From the NCBI RefSeq assembly GCF_010646885.2, contig NZ_CP050700.1:372001-436000 (forward strand): a stretch of 64,000 nt of DNA, given 5' to 3'. This document shows positions 8,680-18,914 of this stretch, one piece after another (positions within the stretch are counted from its first letter, which is position 1; the number at the start of each line of letters is the position of its first letter). The translations under genes and the position numbers were made by a program. The notes under the pieces were generated by a model. It saw only the letters and a program-made list of their open reading frames with translations, did no database searches and was not told the origin of the DNA. Source of the DNA: Desulfopila sp. IMCC35008. Lineage in GTDB: Bacteria > Desulfobacterota > Desulfobulbia > Desulfobulbales > Desulfocapsaceae.

Positions 8680-9831
8680 ATGAGAAGCGGTCGACTGGTT
8701 CTATATCTATTCCTTATTTTCTGCCTGCACTTACCAGCTGAACTGCTGGCTGGAGCAAACATTATCAATCAACCGATTGTGCTTGGCCAATCCTGTGCCC
8801 TGACCGGACCTGCAAAAAATCTTGGTATAGAATTCCGCGGTGGTATGCTTGCGGCTATATCCAAGGTAAATGATGAGGGAGGGATCCATGGCAGGGAGAT
8901 CAGGCTTATAACTGAGGACGACGGCTACGAGCCGGATCGTGCTATCCGTAATACCTACAAGCTTATCAAGGAAGATCGGGTGTTCATGCTTGCCGGTCAG
9001 GTAGGAACCCCTACTGCCAAGGCTGTTATTCCGCTCACGGAGAGCAGCAAGGTTCCATTTTTTGCCCCCTTTACCGGTGCTGAACTTCTCCGGAGCCCTT
9101 TCAGAAAATATGTTATCAATCTGCGGGCCAGTTATTCCCAGGAGATGGAGCACCTGGCCAAGTACCTCATAGAGAAGAAAAAATTAAAGCGTATCGCCTG
9201 TTTTTACCAGAACGACAGTTACGGCTTTGATGGGCTGCGTGGTATTGAAGAGGCCTTAAAGAGACGGGGCATGGAGCTGGTTTCCAAGGGGAGTTACGAA
9301 CGTAATACGGTGGCGGTCATGGGTGGCTTGCAGGAGATCTTCCAGTCGGAGCCGGAGGCCGTGGTGCTGGTGGGTGCCTATTCTGCCTGTGCAGAATTTA
9401 TCAAGTTAAGTAAAAACATGGGAGGCAGCGACCTGATCTTCTGCAATATCTCCTTTGTGGGTACAGAAAGCCTGCGGGATGCTTTAGGCGGGTATGGTGC
9501 CAATGTTATTATTTCTCAGGTCGTACCGTTACCCACCGATACCAATATTCCGCTTATTCGGGAGTACCAGCGGGCGATGGGGGCCTATCAGCATGACGTC
9601 CCGTTAAGTTTTACTTCGCTGGAGGGGTATATCGGTGGCAAACTGTTCGCCTCAATAGCGAGGGCTGTTCCCGGTGTGCTCAGCAGGGATGCGTTTATTG
9701 AGGCAATGCAGCAGGTTGGAAGGTTTGATCTTGGCGGTGTGGTGCTGCAGTTCGGGCCAAACGATCACCAGGGGATGGATGTGATTCACCTGACGAGAAT
9801 TTATCCGGAGATTAAGGAACTGTATGACTGA
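8680..9831 (+). CDS. Periplasmic type I substrate-binding protein (sensor partner)
   Basis: 383 residues with an N-terminal signal peptide (SGRLVLYLFLIFCLHLPAELLAG). The fold is that of the branched-chain amino acid/ABC receptor class (Peripla_BP_6): GQSCALTGPAKNLG at the start, then EDDGYEPDRAI and CFYQNDSYGFDGLRG. No ABC permease or ATPase is adjacent. Instead its last 8 bases overlap the histidine kinase gene, so it probably binds a ligand for that kinase, as TorT does for TorS. The start was chosen at ATG 8680 because the signal peptide begins there; the frame stays open upstream without coding character. The ligand is unknown. Confidence 0.88.
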   Translation: MRSGRLVLYLFLIFCLHLPAELLAGANIINQPIVLGQSCALTGPAKNLGIEFRGGMLAAISKVNDEGGIHGREIRLITEDDGYEPDRAIRNTYKLIKEDRVFMLAGQVGTPTAKAVIPLTESSKVPFFAPFTGAELLRSPFRKYVINLRASYSQEMEHLAKYLIEKKKLKRIACFYQNDSYGFDGLRGIEEALKRRGMELVSKGSYERNTVAVMGGLQEIFQSEPEAVVLVGAYSACAEFIKLSKNMGGSDLIFCNISFVGTESLRDALGGYGANVIISQVVPLPTDTNIPLIREYQRAMGAYQHDVPLSFTSLEGYIGGKLFASIARAVPGVLSRDAFIEAMQQVGRFDLGGVVLQFGPNDHQGMDVIHLTRIYPEIKELYD

Positions 9832-12310
9832 TCGATCGACTCCGGAAGAGGCAGCAGGTCAAAAAGGCTATCAAGTGCGTGGCCGGAAGGTGGGGAAACG
9901 GAAGGTCAGCCTCTCTTCGGCCCCTTTCTACGCCTCAATCCTGGTCATATTCGGGTTGACCCTTTTTGTTGGTATTTTCTGGATGGTAAACGAATACCAA
10001 GCCTATCAGGAATCCATCGAAAATATCCGCTCGAATTATAATGCCCGGTATAAAGAACGGGTAAAAGAAGAATATGACAAGGTGGTAAGCTTTGTCGAAT
10101 ATAAAAGATCCCAGACCGATCAGCATATCGAGGATGAGATCCGTGATAAGGTGCAGACCGCCTATACGGTAGCGTCCCACATGTATTCCATGTACAAGGA
10201 CGAAAAGACCATCGAGGAGCTGGAATCAATGGTTGCAGAAATTCTGCGGCCTATCCGCTGGAACAATGGGCGTGGTTATTATTTTGCCGGTTCCATGGCG
10301 GATGGTACCATCGATCTTTTTGCTGATGAACCATGGTTTGAAGGAAAAGACAGGCGGGCCGTCAAGGAAATCCACACCACCGATGTCCTGGGTGATATAA
10401 TTTATATGGTCCGGGAGAAAGGGGCGGGGATATACCACTATGACCTGAAGAAGCCGCAATTTGTCAAGAAGGTGTACCCGAAGGTTGCCTTTGTGAAATA
10501 TTTTGAGCCGTTCGATTGGTTTATTGGTGCCGGTATTTATACAGAAGAACTGGAAAAACAACTGAAGAACGAAATTCTTTCCCGTATCCAGTCCATGTAT
10601 TTTGGCAAGGATGGGGAGGTGTTTGGCTTTCGTGACGACGGTACGATCATCTGTAATCGCGACGTTTTGTTAATTGGTCGTTCGGTAATGAACTTAATGG
10701 ATGACAACAATGCACCGTATGGCAGGGAGATGCTGGAGACAGCAATGTTTTCAATACCTGGTGGATTTATTCGTTATGCTGTTCGACCGGAACATGAGGA
10801 AAACGGCAATCAGCGTTTGAGTTACGTGCAGCAGTATCGTGACTGGGGATGGGTTTTCGGGACCTCTATGTCCATGGCGGAAATGGAAAGGGCTATTGCC
10901 TTTGAGACCCAATCCTATCGGGATATTGCTTTTAAAAATGTTTTTATTTTCATCGCCTTGTTTATCGTGGCGGTGTCCCTGTTGTTGTTCATTTCCTATT
11001 TTTATTCATTGAAGATTAAAGAGGGAATTAACCTGTTTACCGATTTTTTCAGGCAGGCCACCGATTCTAATGTGCAGATAGGGGATATGGATCTTGCCTT
11101 TGCTGAATTTGAGGATTTGCGCAGGCTGGCCAACCGGATGGTCGATGATCGCATCCAGAAGGAAATTCTGCTCCGGCGTGATGAGGTTCGTCTGGATACC
11201 CTGCTCCATCTCGGCATGATGGATAAACAGACGCTGCAGGATAAGTATAATTTTGTGCTTCAGCGGGTAGTACAGATCACACGCTCGGCCCAAGGCTATC
11301 TGGCTCTTGTCAACACGACCCAGACCCATGTCTCGATCTGCTCCCTGGTGATCGAGGATAATGAACAGGCTGACTATGTCTGTAATCCTCCTGAGGTATC
11401 ACGAAAAATTTCAGAGGCCGGATTTATCGGCGCTGCTGTCATTAATCGCTCTGAGGTTATCTGCAATGCTTATAGGGGTGAAGAGAGTTACCCATATAAA
11501 GGCAAGGTTTCACACCATTTCGACGTGCCTGTTCTCGACGATGGGAAGATTGTTATGGTTGTCGGTGTCTGTAATAATGGTGACGAGTACGATAATTCAG
11601 ATGTGCGGCAGGTGAAAATGCTGGCGGAAGGCATGTGGCTCCACGTGCTGAAAACCTGCGCCGAAAAAGAGATGGCGCGCCTGGAGCGACAGATTATCGC
11701 GGTGAGCGAGGAAGAACGCTCAAATATCGGGCGGGACCTGCACGATAATCTCGGTTCCCATTTAACCGGCGTCGAATTGCTCAGCAAGGTGCTCCAACAG
11801 AAACTGGAACAGGACGACCCGGATAAAGCGCAGCAATTGGCGACCATTCGTGATCTGATCCGGGATGCCATTGAAAAAACCCGCAGGCTGGCCCAGGGAC
11901 TCTACCCTGCCCATGTGATCGAGCATGGTTTGGAAGCGGCTATTGAAGAGCTGGTGAACGAGGCTGAAAACCTATTCCGTGTCCAGTGTACGTACTCATT
12001 TGAAGGGGATCGGGAGTGGGTCGATAATGCAGTTGCCACCCATGTGTATTATATTACTCGTGAGGCGGTCTTCAATGCTGCACGGCATGGCCGTCCGGAC
12101 AATATAGGGATCTTCATGCGCACCGACCCGCGTAACTTTGCAGTGCGGATTGTTGATGACGGCAGCGGCTTTGATGACAATACCATCCGCAAGGGGCTAG
12201 GTTGCCACACTATGCAGTACCGGGCCAAGGCGATCGGAGCGGATCTGACCATCAGTTCTGAAATCAATGGCGGAACCATTGTTTCCATATCCGGAGAGGT
12301 ACACACCTGA
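9824..12310 (+). CDS. Membrane sensor histidine kinase: double Cache, GAF, HisKA_3
   Basis: 828 residues. A membrane helix at about 32-54 is followed by a long extracytoplasmic region with two Cache_2-like units (GRGYYFAGSMADGTIDLF near 150; KDGEVFGFRDDGTIIC near 260). A second helix lies at about 369-395. A GAF-like domain (about 470-620) precedes a NarX/LiaS-class kinase core: RSNIGRDLHDNLGSHL with phospho-acceptor His640, an N-box in REAVFNAARHG and a G-box in VDDGSGFD. It should phosphorylate the response regulator, whose start overlaps its stop by one base. With the upstream binding protein it forms a three-component system. The signal is not identifiable from sequence. Confidence 0.92.
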   Translation: MTDRSTPEEAAGQKGYQVRGRKVGKRKVSLSSAPFYASILVIFGLTLFVGIFWMVNEYQAYQESIENIRSNYNARYKERVKEEYDKVVSFVEYKRSQTDQHIEDEIRDKVQTAYTVASHMYSMYKDEKTIEELESMVAEILRPIRWNNGRGYYFAGSMADGTIDLFADEPWFEGKDRRAVKEIHTTDVLGDIIYMVREKGAGIYHYDLKKPQFVKKVYPKVAFVKYFEPFDWFIGAGIYTEELEKQLKNEILSRIQSMYFGKDGEVFGFRDDGTIICNRDVLLIGRSVMNLMDDNNAPYGREMLETAMFSIPGGFIRYAVRPEHEENGNQRLSYVQQYRDWGWVFGTSMSMAEMERAIAFETQSYRDIAFKNVFIFIALFIVAVSLLLFISYFYSLKIKEGINLFTDFFRQATDSNVQIGDMDLAFAEFEDLRRLANRMVDDRIQKEILLRRDEVRLDTLLHLGMMDKQTLQDKYNFVLQRVVQITRSAQGYLALVNTTQTHVSICSLVIEDNEQADYVCNPPEVSRKISEAGFIGAAVINRSEVICNAYRGEESYPYKGKVSHHFDVPVLDDGKIVMVVGVCNNGDEYDNSDVRQVKMLAEGMWLHVLKTCAEKEMARLERQIIAVSEEERSNIGRDLHDNLGSHLTGVELLSKVLQQKLEQDDPDKAQQLATIRDLIRDAIEKTRRLAQGLYPAHVIEHGLEAAIEELVNEAENLFRVQCTYSFEGDREWVDNAVATHVYYITREAVFNAARHGRPDNIGIFMRTDPRNFAVRIVDDGSGFDDNTIRKGLGCHTMQYRAKAIGADLTISSEINGGTIVSISGEVHT

Positions 12311-12987
12311 TGTCGAAAATTTTGATTGTTGATGACCACCCGATCTTTACCATGGGCATGTCGGAACTGGTGAACCAGGAAACGGATTTCACCGTCTGTG
12401 CGGTGGCCGAGGATATCGCCGGGGCACGTGAGGCACTCAGGACGTATCTGCCTGATATGGCGATCATTGATATAACCCTGGCTAGGGATAATGGCCTCGA
12501 TCTGGTGAAGGAAATAGCTTCCGGATCCCGGCCAATCCCGGTGCTTGTTCTCTCTATGCATGATGAGGCGGTCTGGGCGGAACGGGCTTTGCGGGCAGGG
12601 GCCAAAGGCTACATCATGAAAAAAGAGGCGTCGGAATCGGTAATCACCGCGCTAAGAGATATAGCCAGGGGCAAGATCCATGTAAGCGGTAACATGATGT
12701 CGCTCCTGCTTGGCAAACTTCATATGAACTCCGCATCGTCCCAGGGGGCGCCAACCGAGGAAATCCTGACCGACCGGGAGCTTGAAGTATTCCGCCAGAT
12801 CGGTGCGGGCCTTTCAACACGTGAGATAGCCTCCCGCATGAATCTTGGGGTGAAAACCATCGGCACGTATCGTGACAGGATTAAACAGAAACTCTGCATC
12901 AAGACGGCGGCCGAACTAACCCGTCGTGCCGTTCTCTGGACGGAAAAATCGTCCAGCGGCAATATCAACCCTACCGATGTAGGTTAA
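12310..12987 (+). CDS. NarL/FixJ-type response regulator
   Basis: 225 residues. The receiver domain has acidic DD at 8-9, phospho-acceptor Asp54 (AIIDITLARDNG) and a Lys in KKEASES. The C-terminal LuxR-type helix-turn-helix (about 150-215) reads LTDRELEVFRQIGAGLSTRE followed by IASRMNLGVKTIGTYR. It is the cognate partner of the preceding kinase, being translationally coupled to it. The formate dehydrogenase locus begins 230 bases downstream, so that locus is the first candidate target. Confidence 0.95.
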   Translation: MSKILIVDDHPIFTMGMSELVNQETDFTVCAVAEDIAGAREALRTYLPDMAIIDITLARDNGLDLVKEIASGSRPIPVLVLSMHDEAVWAERALRAGAKGYIMKKEASESVITALRDIARGKIHVSGNMMSLLLGKLHMNSASSQGAPTEEILTDRELEVFRQIGAGLSTREIASRMNLGVKTIGTYRDRIKQKLCIKTAAELTRRAVLWTEKSSSGNINPTDVG

Positions 12988-13040
12988 TCACCTACAAAAA
13001 ACTCCATAGAGTCCTTACCTAAGAAAAGGGACTGACCTGA

Positions 13041-13069
13041 TTTATAGTTCCATCGAACTCTTCTATACT
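13041..13069 (+). promoter_or_regulatory. Candidate sigma-70 promoter for the formate dehydrogenase locus
   Basis: TTTATA at 13041-13046 and TATACT at 13064-13069 are separated by 17 bases; the -10 is good and the -35 weak (4 of 6). A weak -35 suits an activator-dependent promoter. Confidence 0.45.
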
Positions 13070-13216
13070 GCCACCAATTCATAAAGGTTTTATGGATTGA
13101 TCTGTGCCCTGTGACGGTACGGGTTCCGGATTATGCGACCGGGATTTCCTGCTTTTCGTTGGTGTTACCCGGGAACAAGAAAATATGCTGTACTTATGTA
13201 CAGCTACAAAGAGTCT

Positions 13217-15094
13217 ATGGTTGCGCAATATATGAGTGGAAAGTTTTCAGCCTGTCTTCTTATCCAGAGTAGTGATGGTACCCCTGAGTTTTCCGAAAAG
13301 GACTTAAATCTTCAACCTGGGCGACGCATGATAACCGGTGAGGAGGATGTACTGCTTGCCGGAGGTTTTTCTACACTTTTCCCGGAAACCGGGTTTCCAC
13401 TGTCTCCCACACTTCAGTTAAATAAGGATTTTGGCGACTTAAGCCATGATGAACTGGAGCAGGTTGCCCTGGCAGAATTGGAGCGAGTCAACACTGCGAC
13501 GTACAGAAGTTATCTGGTGGAGCCGGATAACAGGCTCTGTGTCATCGGCAATGACAGTGAAAAACTCGAAAGTTTTGTTGATGATTTCGGAGGAGTACTG
13601 GAAATAGAGCCGATCCTCTTGAAAGGGAGCCACCCGGAAATCGTGACGGCAGTTGAGTTGGAGGTAAGCCACCTAAATGCAGAATACCAGGTCCGTTTGT
13701 CCGTTCAAAGCCCGATTAATATAGAGCGCTGTACCTATTGTGGTGATTGTGGTTCTGCCTGTCCGGAAGATTGTCTCGATGAACAGTTACATATTAATTA
13801 CTCAGTCTGTACATCCTGCAAGGAGTGTGAAAAGGCCTGCGTGCATGATGCCATTGACATTCACGGTGTCGAAGAACGTGTGCTGAAAGTTCCCGCCCTG
13901 CTCCTTATGGATGGTGTGAAGCTGAACTTTGAAGGCGACAAGAGCAGCATGTATACGGAGGATGGGATTCGTGATTTCCTGTCCAACCAGTTCTCTTACC
14001 AGGTCGATGAGGTTATCACCTGTTCTGAAAGTATCTGTCAGTATAGCGCAAAACTCGGTCACGGCTGCAGTTCCTGTACCGACGTTTGTAAATATGGTGC
14101 TATTAGCCGGGACAACAACGGGATAAAGATCGACCCGGTCAAATGTGAGGAGTGCGGGGGGTGTATCGGCGCTTGCCCTACGGGTGCTATTCAATACGAA
14201 AGATTCAGTGACGGAGCCTTCATTTCCTATCTCCAATCCCTGGACATAAAACCCGGAACGACTTTGGTGATGGGCAGTGAGGCCATGCTGCATAAGCTCT
14301 GGTGGAGAAACAGCACTGCTAAAGCTGAGAACACTTTTTTCCTCGAATATAACCGGGTCAGCGGTCTTTCATTTTTTCACCTGCTGTATCTTTTCGCTCG
14401 TGGATTTGGTCGGGTCATCTTGTTAACACAAGAGGGTGAAACGGAATCTGATGAAAGTCTGCGCCGCCAGACAGCCATGGCTGCTTCCCTGCTGAACACC
14501 TACTTTGAGGTCGAAAACCGGATTGTTGTAGCCTCCCCAAGGGAGTTCATCATCCAGATGAACAATCATGAGGAGCCTCTGCTCCCTGATGCGATCAAAC
14601 TGGATGATACGGCAAACAGGAGGCAGAACCTGGCACATCTCCTGGAAATCTTCTCTGCCAGAACCGGGCGTCAGGCAAGAATAAAAGAAAACCGGAGTCT
14701 GCCTTTTGCAACAATCAGTTGCGATGGTGATAAGTGCACCCAGTGTTACGCCTGTCTCAACGACTGTCGTATTGAAGCCTTACATACAGACGAAGAAAAA
14801 CTCTCCCTGCGTTATAACTCCAGTCTTTGTGTTGGTTGTGCCATCTGTGTCCGTGTCTGTCCTGAAAATGCCCTGAAGATTATTTCAGGTGCCACCATTG
14901 ATAAACAATTTTTTGATGATGTGACCATGGCAGAGGCGGAGCCGATGCGCTGCAAGGAGTGCGGCAAGGTGTTTGGAACCAGGAAGAGTTACCAGCGGGT
15001 TATGGAGATACTCTCCAAAAAGGAGAGTGTTGATACCTCTCACTTTGAATATTGCGACACCTGTCGGGTCGTTAAACTTTTTGAAGATGCATAA
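13217..15094 (+). CDS. Poly-[4Fe-4S] ferredoxin-like protein of the formate dehydrogenase locus
   Basis: About 625 residues with at least five to six cysteine clusters: CTYCGDCGSACPEDC, CTSCKECEKACVHD, CSSCTDVCKYG, CEECGGCIGACP, CTQCYACLNDC and CVGCAICVRVCP. Two more CxxC pairs near the C-terminus (CKECGK, CDTC) resemble a zinc ribbon. There is no signal peptide, so it is probably cytoplasmic. Similar multi-cluster proteins accompany TorD and Fdh genes in epsilon- and deltaproteobacterial fdh operons, where the exact role (electron transfer or maturation) is not established. ATG 13217 has AAAGAG upstream and is preferred; ATGs at 13133 and 13196 are in frame. The stop lies two bases before the chaperone gene. 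Confidence 0.85.
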   Translation: MVAQYMSGKFSACLLIQSSDGTPEFSEKDLNLQPGRRMITGEEDVLLAGGFSTLFPETGFPLSPTLQLNKDFGDLSHDELEQVALAELERVNTATYRSYLVEPDNRLCVIGNDSEKLESFVDDFGGVLEIEPILLKGSHPEIVTAVELEVSHLNAEYQVRLSVQSPINIERCTYCGDCGSACPEDCLDEQLHINYSVCTSCKECEKACVHDAIDIHGVEERVLKVPALLLMDGVKLNFEGDKSSMYTEDGIRDFLSNQFSYQVDEVITCSESICQYSAKLGHGCSSCTDVCKYGAISRDNNGIKIDPVKCEECGGCIGACPTGAIQYERFSDGAFISYLQSLDIKPGTTLVMGSEAMLHKLWWRNSTAKAENTFFLEYNRVSGLSFFHLLYLFARGFGRVILLTQEGETESDESLRRQTAMAASLLNTYFEVENRIVVASPREFIIQMNNHEEPLLPDAIKLDDTANRRQNLAHLLEIFSARTGRQARIKENRSLPFATISCDGDKCTQCYACLNDCRIEALHTDEEKLSLRYNSSLCVGCAICVRVCPENALKIISGATIDKQFFDDVTMAEAEPMRCKECGKVFGTRKSYQRVMEILSKKESVDTSHFEYCDTCRVVKLFEDA

Positions 15095-15096
15095 TT

Positions 15097-15714
15097 ATGA
15101 ATGAAACATATGACAGAGAGTTAATCCTGGTCCGGCTTCGGCTGGTTGACCTTATCAAGTCCTTTTTCCAGTCGCAGCCGGATGCTGAAAAAATGAGCCG
15201 CTGGCGGGGCATGTTCTCTGCCCTCTCAAAAGAACAGATTAACCCGTTGTTTGATACGGCTGTTCGGGAGTTTTCAGCACTGCTCAAGCAGAAGAACCTG
15301 GCTGACCTTGAAAAGGAATACTATGACCTGTTTATCGACCCATTCAGTGAGTGCCAGGTAAACACCATGGCCTCCTGGTATCTCGATGGGCGCAGTTTTG
15401 GCCAGACCCTTGTCTCCCTGCGAGGATTTCTGGGGGAGGCCGGCCTTGAACGGATGGAGGGGGTTGTGGACTCTGAAGATTCTCTGGTCATGATGCTTGA
15501 TATCTTTGCCAGCCTTATCGAGGAGGAGAAGAAGACCGACAGCGATGCGTCCCGGAACTTCCAGGTACGGTTGCTCACCGAGTATCTGGAGCCGTTCAGC
15601 AAGATGTTCAGTGAAGCGGTGGAGAAAAACGAGACGGCGGAATTTTACATAACCTGTTGCAAATTGTTACGCGGTTACCTGGACCTGGAGAAGGGCCTGG
15701 TGACTGTTTCATAA
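15097..15714 (+). CDS. TorD/DmsD-family molybdoenzyme chaperone
   Basis: A 205-residue all-helical cytoplasmic protein with the TorD-family signature region EYYDLFIDPFSECQVNTMAS, which corresponds to the family's (Y/F)xxLF...P pattern. Such chaperones bind the twin-arginine leader of the catalytic subunit and hold it for cofactor loading before export. Its place between the Fe-S protein and the Tat-dependent formate dehydrogenase genes strongly supports that role. It starts three bases after the preceding stop codon. Confidence 0.9.
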   Translation: MNETYDRELILVRLRLVDLIKSFFQSQPDAEKMSRWRGMFSALSKEQINPLFDTAVREFSALLKQKNLADLEKEYYDLFIDPFSECQVNTMASWYLDGRSFGQTLVSLRGFLGEAGLERMEGVVDSEDSLVMMLDIFASLIEEEKKTDSDASRNFQVRLLTEYLEPFSKMFSEAVEKNETAEFYITCCKLLRGYLDLEKGLVTVS

Positions 15715-15726
15715 ATTGTTAAACAT

Positions 15727-15749
15727 CCCTGTTTTACAGGAAGACAGGG
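15727..15749 (+). repeat. Hairpin CCCTGT-N11-ACAGGG after the chaperone gene
   Basis: Six-base perfect arms lie between the chaperone gene and the small Tat protein gene. With no T-run it may be a processing or stability element that separates the upstream maturation genes from the structural genes. Confidence 0.35.
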
Positions 15750-15827
15750 GGAATCATCAACCAATCCTGAAAGTGCCGAGTCGGAGGAGAACGGTTTTCG
15801 GACGGCACGCATAACTAGGAGGGAAAA

Positions 15828-16019
15828 ATGGAGCAGGAAAAGGACAAGAGACGTTCATTCCTCAAGCACATCCTGGCTGGAAGTGTGGTGGTGGCTGGTG
15901 CTGCCGCGGCAGTAAAACCGGCACAGGCGAGAGAGGGGAAAATGCCGAAAGGCGCGGATGACATCCTTTACTACGAGAGTGAAGATTTCAAGAAGTATTA
16001 CAAGTCGCTGAAATCGTAG
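15828..16019 (+). CDS. Small twin-arginine-signal protein of formate dehydrogenase operons
   Basis: 63 residues with a Tat motif RRSFLK at about 9-14, a hydrophobic stretch rich in Ala/Val, and a short charged tail (DDILYYESEDFKKYYKSL). It matches the family named formate dehydrogenase region TAT target (TIGR02811 type), which is nearly always found directly before an fdh catalytic gene. It has a good AGGAGG site. The role is unproven; it may be a small subunit or maturation aid in the periplasm. Confidence 0.85.
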   Translation: MEQEKDKRRSFLKHILAGSVVVAGAAAAVKPAQAREGKMPKGADDILYYESEDFKKYYKSLKS

Positions 16020-16098
16020 TGATGAGTGTGGAATTTGTTGCAGTCAAACCATGTGGAAGACTGCATTCACGGGTATTACTCAATAAGGAGAACGAGAA

Positions 16099-18900
16099 AT
16101 GGCCAGAAGTAAGATAAGGAAATCCTCTGCCGGCAGCCTGGTCTCTGCCGGTCGCAGGATGACCCTGAATCCAAAGGTTGCCCGTAGATCTTTTTTAAAG
16201 ATCTCAGCGGCAACAGCTGCCCTGACTGGTGCGGCGATGACCACGAAACTGACTGGTAAAGCCAATGCGGCTTCCGGTAAGACTGGTCCCTACAGCGGTT
16301 CTGAAACTGTACGAACCATTTGCACCTACTGTTCCGTCGGCTGTGGTATCGAGGCTGAGGTACACAACGGTGTATGGGTACGTCAGGAGATCGCTTCAGA
16401 TCATCCTGTATCAAGGGGTGCACACTGTTGTAAGGGCGCCGGTGCCATCGATATGGTAACGAGCCCAAAACGATTGAAGAACCCGATGAAAAAGGTCAAC
16501 GGTAAGTGGACCAATATCACCTGGGATCAGGCAATTGGCGAAATCGGTGACAAGCTGCTCAAGATCCGCGAAGCGGATGGTCCCGATGCCCTCCATTTTA
16601 ATGGTAGTGCCAAGGTCTCAACTGAGATGGCCTACCTGCACAGGAAGTTTGCTGCATTCTGGGGGACGAATAACGTCGACCACCAGGCCCGTATCTGACA
16701 CTCCGCAACGGTGGCAGGTGTCGCCAATACTTGGGGTTACGGAGCAATGACAAACAGCCTGAACGATATGAGACATGCAAAGAGTTTCATATTCATCGGC
16801 TCAAATCCAACAGAAGCACATCCGGTTTCCATGCAGCATATCCTGCATGCGAAGGAAAAGAATAACGCACCGATCATCGTGGTTGATCCCCGCCGGACAA
16901 AACTCGCTGCAAAAGGTACCGAATATTGCCGCATTCGTCCGGGTACCGATGCCGCGTTCATGCTCGGCCTGATCAATGTTGTGATCTCGAATGGCTGGGA
17001 AGATAAGGAATTTATTCGAACCCGTGTTGCAGGTTACGAGGAATTAAAAGAAGTCGTTAAGAGCTACACGCCTGAAGAGGTAGAGGATATCACCGGTATT
17101 CCTGCAGAGCAGACGGTACGTGTGGCAAAGACCATGGCCGAGAATCGCCCCACCAGTCTTACCTGGTGTATGGGTGGTACCCAGCATTCAATCGGTTCGT
17201 CCATAACCCGTTCCTTCTGTCTGCTGCAGCTGGTACTTGGTAACATGGGTAAATCCGGTGGTGGTACCAACATCTTCCGTGGCCATGACAATGTCCAGGG
17301 ATCCACCGATATGTGTATCCTCTCTCACAGTCTGCCTGGTTACTACGGTTTGAGCGAGGGAGCGTGGAAGCATTGGTGCCGTGTCTGGGATGTGGACTTC
17401 GATTATATCGTTTCCCGTTTCAAGGACCAGAGCTGGATGCACAAGCCAGGTTTCACCTTGTCACGCTGGTATGACGGTGTCCTGAATGATGGTGACAAGA
17501 TTCATCAGGATACGCCAATCAAAGCCATGATCCAGTGGGGTTGCGGTGCAAACTCCAACTCACAGTACCATCGGGTAAAAAAGGCTTATGACAAGCTTGA
17601 TCTGCTGGTGGTTGTCGATTGTTTTCCGACAATGGCCGCTGCTGCCTGTGATACCGACAATATCTATCTGTTACCGAGTTCCAGCCAGTACGAGACCTCG
17701 GGCAGTGTGACCTCAACCTCCCGTCAGATCCAGTGGCGACATAAGGTTGTTGATCCGGTACATAACAGCCGTGACGATTATCAGGTCATGGAGTTGCTTG
17801 TTAAAAAACTCGGTTTTGCCGATCAGTTCTACAAGCGTATCAAGCAAAATCCTGAAGATATCACCCGTGAACTCGGTTCCGGCTGTCTGACAATCGGTTA
17901 CAATGGTCAGACCCCAGAGCGTATCAAGAAGCATGTTGAAAACTGGCATACTTTTGATATTGATACGCTGCAGGCTAAAGGCGGTGCCTGTGACGGTGAA
18001 TACTTCGGTATGCCTTGGCCTTGTTGGACCGACGAACATCCGGGTACCCCGATTCTTTACGATATTTCCAAGCCGGTTGCTGAAGGTGGGCTGCCGTTCA
18101 GGAACCGGTTCGGTCTCGAAAAAACCTACGACTCCAGTGGTCGTAAAGAAGACCAGCTTGCTGCCAAGGGCGTTTGTAACCCAGGTAGTGAGGTCGATGG
18201 CGGTTATCCTGAGTTCAAGGAGGTTGTTCCGGGAACCAACTGGAAAACCGATCTCTCCCAGAAAACCCTTAAAGATGCCATTGCCCGTGGTATGGCCCCG
18301 TTTGGAAATGCCCGTGCACGCTGTGTTGTATGGAACTTTCCGGATCAGGTGCCCATCCATCGTGAGCCGTTGCATTCCCCGCGTCCCGATCTGATCAAGC
18401 GCTATCCGACCTATAAGGATAAGACAAATCACTATCGCATCGATACCCGGTTCGAGAGTGAGCAGAATCCGGATCTGGTCAAGGAATTCCCATACGTTGT
18501 TACCACCGGTCGAATGGTCGAGCATATGGGTGCCGGCGCGGAGACCCGATCCAATCAGTATCTGGCCGAACTTCAGCCGGAGATGTATGCGGAAATCAAC
18601 CCGAGTCTTGCCAATGATCTCGGAATTCGGGATGGTGCGATGATGTATGTCGAGTCACCTGAAGGCGGAAAGATCAAAGTCAAGGCGTACCATACGGAAC
18701 GGGTGGATAAGAAGACCATATTCCTGCCGTACCACTTTGCTGGTATCCTGATGGGTGAAAACCTCATAGACAGGTATCCTGAAGGACACGCACCGTTTGT
18801 TGTTGGTGAGTCGGGCAACGTGGTTACTAACTATGGCTATGATATTATCACACAGATCCAGGCCACCAAGGACGGTCTGTGTAAAGTCACCAAGGCCTGA
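16099..18900 (+). CDS. fdhA: Formate dehydrogenase catalytic subunit, selenocysteine-containing, Tat-exported
   Basis: 933 residues when the in-frame TGA at 16696-16698 is read as selenocysteine (residue 200). Upstream is a Tat leader (RRSFLK near 29-34) and the [4Fe-4S] site CTYCSVGCG...CCKGAG. The Sec sits in HQARI-Sec-HSATVAG, exactly where FdnG/FdhF carry their Mo- or W-ligating Sec. Downstream are normal molybdopterin oxidoreductase segments: SNPTEAHPV, VVDPRRTKLA, GHDNVQGSTDM and the C-terminal domain with VVTTGRMVEHMGAG. It oxidises formate (or reduces CO2) at bis-MGD in the periplasm. An ordinary stop is ruled out because both halves align end to end as one enzyme in the same frame. 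AAGGAG lies upstream of ATG 16099. SelA, SelB and tRNA-Sec must be encoded elsewhere. Confidence 0.96.
16696..16736 (+). promoter_or_regulatory. UGA selenocysteine codon and putative bacterial SECIS hairpin
   Basis: The TGA is followed immediately by GACAC, which can pair with GTGTC about 16 bases later. An inner CCGC/GTGG stem closes a small loop, and GGTGGCAGGT resembles the apical part of E. coli fdn/fdhF SECIS elements. The recoding is secure from protein context; the hairpin details are an estimate by eye. Confidence 0.75.
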
Positions 18901-18914
18901 TTGGGAGGAATGAC

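Noticed and set aside
17713..18525. Long antisense open frame of 270 codons within the formate dehydrogenase gene
   Set aside because: It lies opposite a clear coding sequence, has no ribosome site and no family-like motifs; it results from codon bias of fdhA.
16699..18900. A separate molybdopterin oxidoreductase gene starting after the TGA at 16698
   Set aside because: It would lack the Fe-S and first cofactor-binding parts, which are found just upstream in the same frame; selenocysteine recoding explains both halves.
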